Source: Neochlamydia sp. S13
GTDB lineage: Bacteria > Chlamydiota > Chlamydiia > Chlamydiales > Parachlamydiaceae
Length of the DNA: 64,000 nt
Direction: 5' to 3'
NCBI RefSeq assembly: GCF_000648235.2
Contig: NZ_AP017977.1
Location: 1,984,001-2,048,000, forward strand
Below are positions 54,716 through 64,000 of the stretch, piece by piece. The position numbers and the translations under genes were made by a program. Every line of letters starts with the position of its first letter. The first letter of the stretch is position 1. The notes under the pieces are model-generated. The model saw only the letters and a list, made by a program, of their open reading frames with translations, did no database searches and was not told where the DNA came from.

Positions 54716-55942
54716 TTAAAAATTCATTTCGATTTTTATTAATCCTATTTGATTAGCCAGCTCTACTAAAATGACTAGCAAAGAAAAAATTATGGCCCCT
54801 ATTAACCCTTCTTTTCCCCCACCCACTTGATAAGAAGAGGGCCATAACAGCCTATAGCGCTTAGACCATGCCATCAGAGGCGGAAATAATCCTAATAAAA
54901 TCACCACCCCAAAAGCACCGGCATATTCTAAAGCGACCAAAAAGATACGCGGGCCGGATAAAGCAAAAACTAACGGGGGAATAAATGTACAAGCAAATAA
55001 AACTGCTTGCCCTTTTTTTGTTTTTTCTATCCTTAAGGAATCTTTAAGGCAATCAAAGAGGCTTAAAGAGACTCCTAAGAAGCTAGTGACTATGGCAAAG
55101 AAAGAAAAGCAACGTGCCAATAAGGCAAGATGGGGATTTCCTAAAACTATCGATAGCAGATAGGCACCATTAAAACCATTTTCATAGCCATCTTTTAACC
55201 CATAGGCTCCTTTTAAAGGGATAATACCCAATGTTAATAGTTCCCAGAGGAGATAAACAATAAAAGGAATCAATCCTCCTACCCAAATAGCTACTTTTAC
55301 ATGGGTAGTATTTCTTTCCAAATAGTGGATAAGGCTAGGAATAATAATGTGAAAGCCGAAAGAGGTAGCCACGATCGCTACCGAAATTAATAAGTACTTA
55401 GGATCCACATGTTTTAATAAACTGATATCTACATAGGGAGCGAGAAATAGAACCATCATCACATACGCAATGGCTAGCCCTGCCATCAATAAACGATTAA
55501 GATAATCTACCGAACGGGTGCCTCGATGTAAAAAGCAGCTGAAAATGATTAATAAACAGACCGTTCCTAACCACATAGGTAAAGAGTAACCTGTTAAAAG
55601 TTTTATGCAATCTATAATGATAGGGCCGCTTCCTGCAAGATAAGCTGTAGTTAGAGAATAGAGCAAAAACAGGTAAGTCACCCATCCAATCCATTCTCCT
55701 GGACGACCTAGAGTTTGCTTGGCCATAGAAATGATATTTACCTGACTCCCCATCGCCAGGTTAACCTCGACTAGCAAAAGCGCTGTATAGGTCATGTACA
55801 TCCAAAAAAGCGCGAGGAGAAAAATTGAAGGAAAAAAGCCTGCAAAGCCTGTAATTACAGGAAGAGCTAGCATCCCTGCTCCTATAGTTGTTCCAGCTAC
55901 GAGAAGTATTCCTCCTATAAGCTTATACTGACTTTTAAGCAT
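54716..55942 (-). CDS. Aromatic amino-acid permease (HAAAP family), copy 1
   Basis: A 408-residue protein with about 11 membrane spans. The start GGILLVAGTTIGAGMLALPV and the middle SFGFHIIIPSLIHYLERN are signatures of the hydroxy/aromatic amino-acid permeases TyrP, Mtr and TnaB. It probably imports tryptophan or tyrosine by proton symport. It lies between its paralogue (15 bases upstream) and trpS. The substrate is not determined by sequence. Confidence 0.92.
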   Translation of the reverse strand: MLKSQYKLIGGILLVAGTTIGAGMLALPVITGFAGFFPSIFLLALFWMYMTYTALLLVEVNLAMGSQVNIISMAKQTLGRPGEWIGWVTYLFLLYSLTTAYLAGSGPIIIDCIKLLTGYSLPMWLGTVCLLIIFSCFLHRGTRSVDYLNRLLMAGLAIAYVMMVLFLAPYVDISLLKHVDPKYLLISVAIVATSFGFHIIIPSLIHYLERNTTHVKVAIWVGGLIPFIVYLLWELLTLGIIPLKGAYGLKDGYENGFNGAYLLSIVLGNPHLALLARCFSFFAIVTSFLGVSLSLFDCLKDSLRIEKTKKGQAVLFACTFIPPLVFALSGPRIFLVALEYAGAFGVVILLGLFPPLMAWSKRYRLLWPSSYQVGGGKEGLIGAIIFSLLVILVELANQIGLIKIEMNF

Positions 55943-55957
55943 CTCACTTTTCCATCG

Positions 55958-57175
55958 TTAAGAGGTTATCGTCTGATATAATTGTAAAATAATAATGCTT
56001 ACCGAACACAAAATGATCAGCAAAAGTATAGGTTTTCCTCCAGCTATAAATTGAGGTCCTTTAAAGTTTTTATGATAACGCCCTGACCACACCATCAACG
56101 CTGGTAAGATGCCAAAGATAATGACAGCTCCAAATCCGCCTGCATAGTTGAGAGCTGTTAAAAATACGCCAGGATGAATAAGCGAGAAAAGATAAGGTGG
56201 CAACAGAGCTAGACTACATAAAGTGATTTTCCCTCCACTTCTTTTCGGGATTTTAAAACCATCTGCTAAAAAATCGACAAAACTTAAGGAAACTCCTAGA
56301 AACGAAGTGACAATAGCAAAAAAAGCAAAAAATTGAGCAATATCCACAACCCATGAAGCACCTACTACTATTTTTAAAGCTTGGGTAGCCATCTGCCCTT
56401 CGCTGCACGCTACTCTTAAGCTATCTTCGCCTTCTAAAGGCACAATACCTAGAATAAGCCTCTGCCATGCTAAATAAATAATCAAAGGAATAAAGCTACC
56501 CATTGCCAATGCTATGCACAAGCGTCGGCTATCCCTTCCTAAATACTGGGTTAAACTGGGGACCAGATTATGAAATCCAAAAGAGACAATCATAGCAGGA
56601 ATAACAAAAAAAGCTGCTGACCAATCGTGGTGTTTCAAAAGCTTTTGATCTATATGAGAACTGCCTATACAGACGATTAAAAGATAGGTAAGAATGAGTC
56701 CGCACATAAGCAAACGATTAAATTTGTCGACTGTGCCTGTTCCATTATAAATCATAAAACCGAATAGCGCGCTCATGATGAGTCCCCCTACCCACCTGGG
56801 AAGATGAATAGCGAAAAACAGATCAAAAAAATCAGCAAATAGCGCGCCACTGCCTGACACATAAGCTACCATCAGAGAGTAAAAAAGAAAGAGAAAAACT
56901 ATCCAGCCCACCGCTTTACCCATCTTTCCTAGTGTTCGATCGGCTAAAGATACCACATTAATATCTTCTTTAAACCAAAGGTTAGCCTCTAACAACAATA
57001 ACCCTGTAGACAACATAAAGATCCAACAGATAATAAACATGATCACTGAAGGCTTAAAACCTGCTTGAGCAGATAAGACAGGCAGGCCTAACATCCCAGC
57101 GCCAATACAACAACCGGCCACTAATAAAATAGCACCTAAAATACTCCCTTGAGAAGCAAACGTTTGATTATCCAT
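55958..57175 (-). CDS. Aromatic amino-acid permease (HAAAP family), copy 2
   Basis: A 405-residue paralogue of the next gene with the same signatures (GAILLVAGCCIGAGMLGLPV; SFGFHNLVPSLTQYLGRD) and about 11 membrane spans. It is first in the unit copy 2, copy 1, trpS. Tandem tyrP genes also occur in pathogenic Chlamydia. The two copies differ widely, so they may have split substrates. Confidence 0.92.
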   Translation of the reverse strand: MDNQTFASQGSILGAILLVAGCCIGAGMLGLPVLSAQAGFKPSVIMFIICWIFMLSTGLLLLEANLWFKEDINVVSLADRTLGKMGKAVGWIVFLFLFYSLMVAYVSGSGALFADFFDLFFAIHLPRWVGGLIMSALFGFMIYNGTGTVDKFNRLLMCGLILTYLLIVCIGSSHIDQKLLKHHDWSAAFFVIPAMIVSFGFHNLVPSLTQYLGRDSRRLCIALAMGSFIPLIIYLAWQRLILGIVPLEGEDSLRVACSEGQMATQALKIVVGASWVVDIAQFFAFFAIVTSFLGVSLSFVDFLADGFKIPKRSGGKITLCSLALLPPYLFSLIHPGVFLTALNYAGGFGAVIIFGILPALMVWSGRYHKNFKGPQFIAGGKPILLLIILCSVSIIILQLYQTITS

Positions 57176-57650
57176 GTATTTTCCAAAAAACGAATTAAAA
57201 GCTTGGTGATTAATAAAAAGGCAAATAGTTAGAAAAAATTATGCAGGTGGTTTATTGTCACCAAAAGAAGGGTAAAAATCTAGAAAAATAAAATAGAATA
57301 GTCATAAGGTTTAGCGTAGTAAATTTTTAGCATGCTACCACTCTAGTTTTATTATTGAGAAGATAAAAATGAAGATCAAGCCTAGAGAGATATAGAACTC
57401 CTTTAAAATTAAAAAGCTTAGAGTTTATACAAAGGAATTTTTAACAGCTAGGAGGCTCTAGGAGATTTTAATAAACTCTTCAAAAATTATACACTTTAAC
57501 GTAAAGATAGTCCCCTTGTCAGGACCTATATTTTATGCAAATGCTTATAACAAAAGTAGGTAAGAGAGACGCCTTAACTTAAAAAACAAGCTCTAAATTG
57601 GAAATTGCTCTCACTTAATTATCTGGTTTTCAATTCTTTAAAACCCTTTT
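57176..57650. other. Intergenic region, no gene seen
   Basis: 475 AT-rich bases between thyX-like and permease genes on the same strand. It should contain the promoter of the permease-trpS unit near 57180-57260. I see no open frame, RNA fold or repeat. Confidence 0.4.
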
Positions 57651-59297
57651 CTAAGCCCTTTGTTTGAAATGATGCTTTTCCACCCTTCGCTGTTCCTGGC
57701 CCATCCGTCCCATGTCATATCCTTCATAATCGACGAACTTAAAGAAACGCTCAAAAGCAGGAAATTTCTCACAAACTTGACGAGCCATACTTTGAGCAAT
57801 AAAACGATAGGTAGGATGACCTGCAGCAGCAGAACGTAGCTCACACATCCATTGTAGGGCGCGCAAGTTAATCTGAAAATACCATCTTACATTATAAGCC
57901 ATAGGAACTACATACTGGGCTTCTTCAGGAAATTCCGTGGCGATTGCCTGGTAAGCGTCTTTAGCTTTATGCATTGCCATCGTGTAATCTTCTTCGAAAG
58001 AAGTCCCTGAAATTTCAGGAGGGATATAGTAGCCATAATCACAGCCTAGCAACTGGCGTTCTTGCGTAAGTAGACGATGACGGTGGAGGTCACGATAAGC
58101 ACCAAAATCGGTAATAAATTCGAAAGTAAAATTAGCATGTTCAAGAGCACGAGGAGATTTATGGCGTCGATTTTCGCGTGCGTTGCAGCCAGCGTCTAGA
58201 ATGCGAATTAACTCTTCTTCTGGTAATCCCAGGCAATGATTCCACAGATCCACTAAACTCTTATTGCTATGCGAAAATAACAAGGCAGCCGCTACTTTAA
58301 TTACGGCATCCTGATCATCCCCTATGAGACGAACGCCTGGCTCACTACTTTTCTCAGGATATCCTACATTAAGATTTGCAACCACCTGAAGATCTGTTTG
58401 CATAGCTTCAAAAAATCTACAAAAGTTTTCATGGGTCTTGTGGGTAGGTTCAGCTCTACGAACAAAAGAAGGAATTACCTTAGATAATTCATCACCCATT
58501 CTTTTCCCAATACCTTGCATTTCAGCTAGATTATTACAATGGAGCTTATGGATCATCTGCTCATAAAAACGTCCATTGCCAAAGATCCCCATATTAGTCA
58601 AGGTTCCTGCAGGTAACAAACCTCTCAAGCAATCTAGTACCTTAGCTCTTAAAGCCGCTGTATAGGCCGTCTTTGAAGCAGTGGGTTGATAAGGAAACTT
58701 TTCCTCAAACAATTGAGTTAGAGGCGGGATAAGCTTAGAGTAAGTTTCAAAAAGCATATTGCAAGTGCTTACATAGATATCTCGATAAGCAGAAGTCATC
58801 AAGATGGGCTCACGATAAAAAAGATACTCTCCCTTAACTTTTTGATCAAAATAAATGTAGCGTGTAGATTTCTCCAGAGGAGAACCCCCTATGCGACAGT
58901 CTTCAATAAACTTAGCCGATAGCATAGAAACATTTTCAATGGCTATGTGAGCTCCTCCTAACTCTCCTATCGAGTCATCTCCATATCCATCCAAAATGCG
59001 ATCATAAAAATTTTGTGCTTTTTTGATAGCTAAAGACTGGTCGTTATCCTGCTCTGAATGTTCCTTATCTGCTCCGGCAATCGTCAAAAACCCCGATTCT
59101 TCTTCATTGGAGATAAATTCTTTGAGTAACAGCGAACGAAGGCCTAAAGTAGAACGAGAGTAGCGTGAAAACAAGGCTCCCTTGATGACTTCCGGAAGAT
59201 TACGAAGGACAAAAATATGACCACTCGTGTTGGTCACGTAACGTTCCAAAATTTTACGTTGGCTTTCTGTGAATTCTTCATAGTCATCTAATAACAT
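57651..59297 (-). CDS. ThyX-like flavin-dependent thymidylate synthase, duplicated-domain form
   Basis: At 548 residues it is more than twice the length of ordinary ThyX. The N-terminal half has FSRYSRSTLGLRSLLLKEF and SMLSAKFIEDCRIGGSPLEK with STRYIYFD. The C-terminal half has DFGAYRDLHRHRLLTQERQ and NVRWYFQINLRALQWMCELR, the ThyX RHR region and nucleotide-site helix. The canonical RHR-x7-S has Leu in place of Ser. Chlamydiae lack ThyA and carry a long ThyX-like protein of this type, so it probably makes dTMP from dUMP. It has no close operon partner. Confidence 0.85.
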   Translation of the reverse strand: MLLDDYEEFTESQRKILERYVTNTSGHIFVLRNLPEVIKGALFSRYSRSTLGLRSLLLKEFISNEEESGFLTIAGADKEHSEQDNDQSLAIKKAQNFYDRILDGYGDDSIGELGGAHIAIENVSMLSAKFIEDCRIGGSPLEKSTRYIYFDQKVKGEYLFYREPILMTSAYRDIYVSTCNMLFETYSKLIPPLTQLFEEKFPYQPTASKTAYTAALRAKVLDCLRGLLPAGTLTNMGIFGNGRFYEQMIHKLHCNNLAEMQGIGKRMGDELSKVIPSFVRRAEPTHKTHENFCRFFEAMQTDLQVVANLNVGYPEKSSEPGVRLIGDDQDAVIKVAAALLFSHSNKSLVDLWNHCLGLPEEELIRILDAGCNARENRRHKSPRALEHANFTFEFITDFGAYRDLHRHRLLTQERQLLGCDYGYYIPPEISGTSFEEDYTMAMHKAKDAYQAIATEFPEEAQYVVPMAYNVRWYFQINLRALQWMCELRSAAAGHPTYRFIAQSMARQVCEKFPAFERFFKFVDYEGYDMGRMGQEQRRVEKHHFKQRA

Positions 59298-59594
59298 ACT
59301 TTACCCATGAGTAGATTTTGCTGGATGGCAAAATTATTGTGCAAACCGAATTCTCTTGCAAGATTAACCTGGAGAAACCGCTATAATTAATTAGCAATCG
59401 TTTAACCTTAAACAGCTTAGGTGCAAAATCCTTTATCAACTGATAAGCTGAAGCTTTTTTTGCTGTCCCTCTAGATGTTTAGCTCTTAAAAAAAGCTGGT
59501 GTTCAAAAAAATTGACAAATTCCTGCAACATTCATAACATCCTTTAAAATCTTAAGATATTTTCACAAATCCTTACCTTGCAAGGCATAAAACA

Positions 59595-60488
59595 ATGAAA
59601 GGTATTATTTTAGCAGGTGGCAGCGGCACACGTTTGCATCCTCTAACCCTAGGGGTTTCTAAACAGTTACTTCCTGTCTATAACAAACCCATGATCTATT
59701 ATCCCCTCTCTATTCTCATGTTAGCTCATATCCAAGATATTCTTATCATCACGACGGCTGAAGAACAATTTTTATTTAAAAGGCTCTTGGGTGATGGCTC
59801 ACAATACGGCTTATCTCTAAGTTATGCTGTACAAGCTAAGCCGAACGGTCTTGCTGAAGCATTTATTATTGGCCAAGACTTCATTGGCAGCGATGCTGTC
59901 TGCTTAATCTTGGGGGATAATATCTTCTACGGCAACCATCTAGGGCCTTTGCTAGAAAAAGCTTTGTCAAAAACACTTGGCGCTACTCTCTTTGGATATG
60001 AAGTCAAATCTCCCGAACGGTATGGAGTGGCGGAAATAAATGAAAAAGGCCTAGTCATCTCTTTAGAAGAAAAGCCTACCCAGCCAAAATCTAATATTGC
60101 TGTCACCGGCCTCTATTTCTATGACAATCAAGTGGTAAAAATTGCTCAAACTTTAAAACCCTCTGCAAGAGGCGAATTAGAAATTACGGATATTAATCGT
60201 GTCTATATGGAAAAAGGTCAAGTTTCCTTAAATGTCATGGGCAGAGGCTTCGCTTGGCTAGATGCAGGAACCTATGAAAGCTTGATGCAAGCAAGTCAAT
60301 TTGTACAAGTGATTGAAGAGCGACAGGGCTACTGTATTGCTGCGCTTGAGGAAATTGCCTACCATCAAAAATTTATTTCCCTTGAGCAACTTTATGCTTT
60401 GGGAGAAAAACTAGGTAAAAGCGGATATGGCCAATACCTGCTAGACATTGCTGAAAAGGAAAATAATATTTTAAAAGGTCTTGTATGA
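59595..60488 (+). CDS. rfbA: Glucose-1-phosphate thymidylyltransferase
   Basis: The 297-residue nucleotidyltransferase has [20 protein letters not shown] (residues 3-22), [26 protein letters not shown] and [16 protein letters not shown], all typical of RmlA/RfbA. It makes dTDP-glucose, the first step of dTDP-sugar synthesis. It overlaps the rfbB start by 4 bases. The later genes rfbC and rfbD are not in the window. Confidence 0.96.
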   Translation: MKGIILAGGSGTRLHPLTLGVSKQLLPVYNKPMIYYPLSILMLAHIQDILIITTAEEQFLFKRLLGDGSQYGLSLSYAVQAKPNGLAEAFIIGQDFIGSDAVCLILGDNIFYGNHLGPLLEKALSKTLGATLFGYEVKSPERYGVAEINEKGLVISLEEKPTQPKSNIAVTGLYFYDNQVVKIAQTLKPSARGELEITDINRVYMEKGQVSLNVMGRGFAWLDAGTYESLMQASQFVQVIEERQGYCIAALEEIAYHQKFISLEQLYALGEKLGKSGYGQYLLDIAEKENNILKGLV

Positions 60489-61558
60489 AAATAAAAAGAA
60501 AGGTTAGTAATATTCTTGTGACAGGAGGTTCAGGTTTTATTGGCTCTGCCTTTATTCGTTATCTTCTTAAAAATGTCCCTCACTTTAAAGGATTATGTCT
60601 TAATTTTGATTTATTAACCTATGCTGGTAATCCTCAAAATTTAAAAGAAGTAGAAAACGATCCGCGCTATCTTTTTCATCAAGGTGATATAAAGAATGAA
60701 GTCTTTATTGAACATCTGTGCCGAGAATATGCTATTGATACTATCATTCATTTTGCAGCCGAAAGTCATGTCGATCGTAGTATTCATGGGCCTAAAGAGT
60801 TTATTGAGACCAATGTATTAGGTACCTTTCACCTTTTAGAAGTTATCCGTAGGCTCCCTCACATCCATTTCCATCATGTTTCTACCGACGAGGTCTATGG
60901 ATGCTTGGGAAATGAAGGCTTTTTTACAGAATCAACCCCCTATGCACCTAATTCTCCTTATTCTGCTTCAAAAGCTTCTTCCGATCATCTCGTACGTGCT
61001 TATGGAAAAACTTACCACCTATCTACTTGCATCTCTAATTGCAGCAATAATTACGGCCCTTATCATTTTCCTGAAAAACTTATTCCTCTGACCATCATTA
61101 ATTGTCTAAGAAAAAAACTTATACCTGTTTATGGGCAAGGTACTAACGTACGTGACTGGTTGTATGTGGAAGATCATGCCAAAGCGCTGTGGATGTTACT
61201 GGAAAAAGGAAATTCAGGAGAAACTTACAATATCGGAGGTGAAGAAGAGTGGCGCAACATTGATCTCATCCATGAAATCATCAAAATTTTTGCCGAGATC
61301 AAGCAGGTTAATCAAGAGCCTTATATTAAGCTCATTGAATACGTGCAAGATCGCCCCGGGCATGACTTCCGTTATGCCATTGATTGCTCCAAAATTAAGA
61401 AAGAAATCGGCTGGCATCCTGATCACAACTTCTCTCAAGGCATTAAGGAAACTATCCTATGGTACATCAATCATCCTCTATGGATTGAAAATGTTCAATC
61501 GGGCGCTTATCTAAAATGGATAGACACTAACTACGCAAACCGTTCCGCATGCAAATAA
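60485..61558 (+). CDS. rfbB: dTDP-glucose 4,6-dehydratase
   Basis: The 357-residue SDR-family enzyme has the NAD site [19 protein letters not shown] (about residues 10-28), [19 protein letters not shown] with the catalytic Asp-Glu, and [19 protein letters not shown] containing the YxxxK pair. It converts dTDP-glucose to the 4-keto-6-deoxy sugar. It is coupled to rfbA. This intermediate feeds rhamnose or other deoxysugars in surface glycans; the end product is unknown here. Confidence 0.96.
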   Translation: MKIKRKVSNILVTGGSGFIGSAFIRYLLKNVPHFKGLCLNFDLLTYAGNPQNLKEVENDPRYLFHQGDIKNEVFIEHLCREYAIDTIIHFAAESHVDRSIHGPKEFIETNVLGTFHLLEVIRRLPHIHFHHVSTDEVYGCLGNEGFFTESTPYAPNSPYSASKASSDHLVRAYGKTYHLSTCISNCSNNYGPYHFPEKLIPLTIINCLRKKLIPVYGQGTNVRDWLYVEDHAKALWMLLEKGNSGETYNIGGEEEWRNIDLIHEIIKIFAEIKQVNQEPYIKLIEYVQDRPGHDFRYAIDCSKIKKEIGWHPDHNFSQGIKETILWYINHPLWIENVQSGAYLKWIDTNYANRSACK

Positions 61559-62228
61559 GAGGCTAAAATTAAATTTCTTTAAGCATCTTTTTCTTCTTAG
61601 GTCAAGGCATGCCTTGGTAGCTCTAACCCTTTATTTTTTATAAAAATTAGCTTTACTTGCTTTGTCAAGAAACCAAAGCAAGGTAATCAAATCCTAATTT
61701 TTTTTCTGAGAGAAGAGAGAAATTAGAAACTGTTTTAATCTTTTTTTATCTATTTATCTAGATACTTTTAGAAAAGATTGTAAAATCAAGACGCTTTAAA
61801 AGCATAAATTTATAGCTATTTTAAAGGCTTGTTTTTATTTATCTATTTCAGTCTAACTTTAGATTCTTTTTCTACCTTGCCTCAATAAGGAAATCTCTCG
61901 TAAAGTAATAAGCTTGCATGTGAAGGTTTTACTGGTATGCTTTCGCCGGCCTGCCTCTTTCTCTATCCTTCACTTTTCCTTATTAATTATTTTAAAGCCT
62001 GGTGTTTGACCTTATTGTCTTAAAACCTTTTTTTCTCTCTAGCTTTGTTGGCCTTGCCTGGCTAAGCTTTATCCTTACAAGATTACGACATTTAAACCTT
62101 TAATTAACTCATTATCCCCTCTAAAGTCAGCCAAGTTCAATTAAATAACAATTCCATAAATTAATTCAAAACATAAAAAATATTATTAATTTCATAATTA
62201 ATAAAAATTATAAAAATGATAAAAATAA
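61559..62228. other. Intergenic region after rfbB, no gene seen
   Basis: About 670 AT-rich bases. A 14-base palindrome CAAGGCATGCCTTG at 61603-61616 is the only clear symmetry. No convincing frame or RNA gene. The right end meets the IS5 terminus at about 62229. Confidence 0.4.
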
Positions 62229-62486
62229 AGGCCTTGTTGCGTAAATGACCTAATAGTTGGTCTGCTTAAAGGCTTATCAAGTTAGTACCCATTGCCCTTG
62301 GGGCATTCCAAATTTTGCCATTTTATTCATCTCCAAATGCTTAGCATATAATCCTGCTCGCTGATAGTCTAGCTTCCTAGAGCGAAAATCTTCTCCAAAG
62401 CTTCTTTTAAAGCGGTACATCGCCGTTTCGACAAGCGATCTTCTATGATAGCCACTAAGCTTTTTCCAAAGCTGCCTTTCTCTCAT
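62229..62486 (-). pseudogene. IS5-family transposase C-terminal relic with one IS end
   Basis: The minus-strand frame 62277-62486 reads SGYHRRSLVETAMYRFKRSF and NKMAKFGMP, the C-terminus of IS5 transposases. Beyond it, GGCCTTGTTGCGTAAATGAC (62232-62251) resembles an IS5 terminal inverted repeat. The N-terminal four fifths are missing. It differs from the IS5 relic at 27.7 kb, which keeps the N-terminus. Confidence 0.8.
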
Positions 62487-62557
62487 GACAGGAAATCCTC
62501 AAGATGTGAAGGATTTATTAGGAAATGTTTTTGATGGGAAGACTAAAATGCTATGTA

Positions 62558-63483
62558 TAGTGGTTTGAATTTTAAATTTCTGTTCATTAACATATACTTA
62601 AAAAAGAGTAATCAATGGTTTGAGCAAGAGTAGAAAACTTACTTAAGTTTGCTGCCACAATCTTCTTAAAATTAGCCCAAAAGGTTTCAATAGGGTTTAG
62701 ATCTGGAGAATAAGGCGGTAAAAATAAAATCTCACACCCTGCCTTTTTAATAAGTTCATCAGTGGCTTGCGATTTATGGAAGGTAGCATTATCCATTATC
62801 AGAACTTGTCCTGCTTTAAGTTCAGGTATCAATATTTTTTCTAGCCAAATGTTAAACAGAAGAGAATTACAAGTACCTGTATAACAAAAAGGAGCTAAAA
62901 TTTTAGACTTGCATTTAGCTGCTATAAAGCTTTCTCTAGCAAATGAACGACCTGCTATAGCACCATAAATCTTTTCTCCTATAGGTGATCTTGCATGCTG
63001 GCGCTGTAAGTAGGCATTTATCCCGCTCTCATCTATGTAAATCCTATTTTCTTCCGGAATGTTTTCTAGCTTTTGTCTAAACTCCTCTCGTTTATTCTCA
63101 TCTCTTTCCTTGTAGAAGGGTGTCTTTTTTTTAAAGTGATTTTCAGTCTTTTACAGGCATAAAAAACTGCAGTTATTGTCACTCCGAATGCCTCAGCTAT
63201 TTCCCTAAGGTAAGCATCAGGATTTTGTTTTATATATAATTTTAGCTTTTCACTATCTATTTTACTGGGGCTCTGTCGTCTTTTTTTAGGAGCTAGGCAA
63301 CCTTGTTTTTTCCGCTTAATCCAGTTGGTTAACGTGCGAACTGTTACACCAAACACCTCACTAGCTGTGGCCATTGAGCCGCCATTCTCTATATAATTCA
63401 AAGCTTTTTTTCTTAAATCGTGTGAATATACCATGCCAATTGATTATACATATATCCTTAGAAAAATAGAATTCAAATAACTA
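62558..63483 (-). mobile_element. IS630-family element
   Basis: A 926-bp element with inverted ends (TAGTGGTTTGAATT on the left; AATTCAAATAACTA on the right, imperfect) inserted at a TA dinucleotide (62556-62557 and 63484-63485), as is standard for IS630/Tc1-type transposition. The transposase is encoded in two overlapping frames. Confidence 0.85.
62587..63434 (-). CDS. IS630 transposase made by -1 frameshift
   Basis: ORF A (63434 to 63066) carries the HTH region (ASEVFGVTVRTLTNWIKRKK; REIAEAFGVTITAVFYACKR). ORF B is the DDE domain: RIYIDESGINAYL (Asp), VLIMDNATFHK (Asp), LPPYSPDLNPIETFW (Glu). They join by a -1 shift on an A8 run (63125-63132), giving 282 residues, the usual IS630 length. 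IS630 elements are known to use such shifts, so this is probably programmed, although a mutation cannot be excluded. Confidence 0.82.
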
Positions 63484-64000
63484 TATAAAACAGCAGAGGA
63501 TTCTAATGAGCCTTTAGTAGGCCGTCTTTGCCTTAAAATACTATGGGATCATGAAGGTCATGCCCCTGTCCTTTTGCAAGAAGGAATTCATTTAGATATT
63601 CCTGATAAAAATGCTCAGAAATTTCTAGAATTGGCTTTATGCCAAGCCTCCCTTCAAGTGGCAAAGAAGCTAAATATCCCTCTTGTCTGTGGACGTATTG
63701 CCGAGGTTCCTTTTGAAGGCATTCCTCAAGATTATCCTCATCCTATTGAATCCTTGGCTGCTAATCGTGCACCTTCTGAAAAATGTGATCCGTTGGATCA
63801 GCAATTCCATGCAAGCGAGTCTTATGATAAAGCTGATATAAGATATGCAAAGAGAACTAAAGAAGAAACAGAGTCTGGGCATTACAGCCTCATGAAATCC
63901 AGGGTTTTATGGCGTCCCGGGGAATAAGCTGGGATTTTGGAATGCTAAAGACGCTATTCAAACATTGTTCATCACTTCCTGTAGCCCCTATCGCATCACA
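63484..64000 (+). pseudogene. Unknown gene disrupted at its start by IS630 and frameshifted near its end
   Basis: An open frame runs from the TA target to 63927 (YKTAEDSNEPLVGRLCLKIL; WDHEGHAPVLLQEGIHLDIP; LNIPLVCGRIAEVPFEGIP). Without the element the frame begins exactly at an ATG at 62553-62555. After the stop a coherent stretch in another frame (NPGFYGVPGNKLGFWNAKDA, IQTLFITSCSPYR) reaches the window end. I do not recognise the family. An internal ATG at 63574 could still be used, so the status as a pseudogene is provisional. Confidence 0.5.

Noticed and set aside
62277..62486. Minus-strand ORF as a functional small gene
   Set aside because: Sequence is the C-terminus of an IS5 transposase; its ATG lies inside the family domain.

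Overview
The window is a piece of an environmental chlamydia, most likely a member of the Parachlamydiaceae close to Neochlamydia, Protochlamydia or Parachlamydia. It carries a chlamydial Hc1-type histone (35.6 kb), a ThyX-like protein with a duplicated domain, paired aromatic amino-acid permeases beside trpS, a DUF2608 HAD protein, AT-rich DNA, and a load of eukaryote-like repeat proteins and insertion sequences that pathogenic Chlamydia lack. The genus is inferred from gene content.

Housekeeping blocks: nfo (partial) and murJ (0-2.1 kb); rpsD with a clear terminator (2.7-3.4 kb); a BatD-like/DUF58/MoxR cluster behind a sensor histidine kinase (3.6-8.4 kb); a coiled-coil effector candidate (9-11 kb); pepP, mutL and a CCA-adding/poly(A) polymerase (11-15.3 kb); two DUF4116 repeat proteins (17-19.4 kb); trmH-rsgA and eno (19.7-23.3 kb); carbonic anhydrase, peroxiredoxin, an MBL hydrolase and tRNA-Arg(ACG) (23.7-27.5 kb); an rlmD-like/tgt/yajC/pcm/HAD operon (30.8-35.4 kb) and hctA; uvrB (51-53 kb); two permeases with trpS (53.6-57.2 kb); a thyX-like gene; rfbA-rfbB (59.6-61.6 kb).

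The accessory part (27.6-50.7 kb) is a host-ubiquitin effector island packed in mobile-element debris. One gene joins a U-box, a TPR and 10 leucine-rich repeats. Three tandem genes join an F-box to 15, 18 and 27 LRRs. All four share the same linker domain, so the LRR part appears to be an exchangeable recognition module attached to two different ubiquitin-ligase heads. The three F-box genes are copies of one duplication unit that includes promoter and 3' flank, and 207-bp super-repeats show ongoing expansion. Degraded LRR pieces at 53.3 kb and possibly 2.2 kb indicate gene death in the same family.

Mobile elements: a complete IS4-type element with 9-bp target duplication; a DDE element inserted in an IS256 relic; an IS21 element inserted in an IS481 relic; an IS630 element with a -1 frameshift sitting at the start codon of another gene; and IS982, group II intron, IS1634, IS5 and IS630 relics. 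Both genes of a HigBA-like toxin-antitoxin pair are broken. Three conserved enzymes show unusual key residues: the rlmD-like protein lacks the catalytic Cys, Tgt lacks its three zinc cysteines, and MutL has an altered endonuclease motif.
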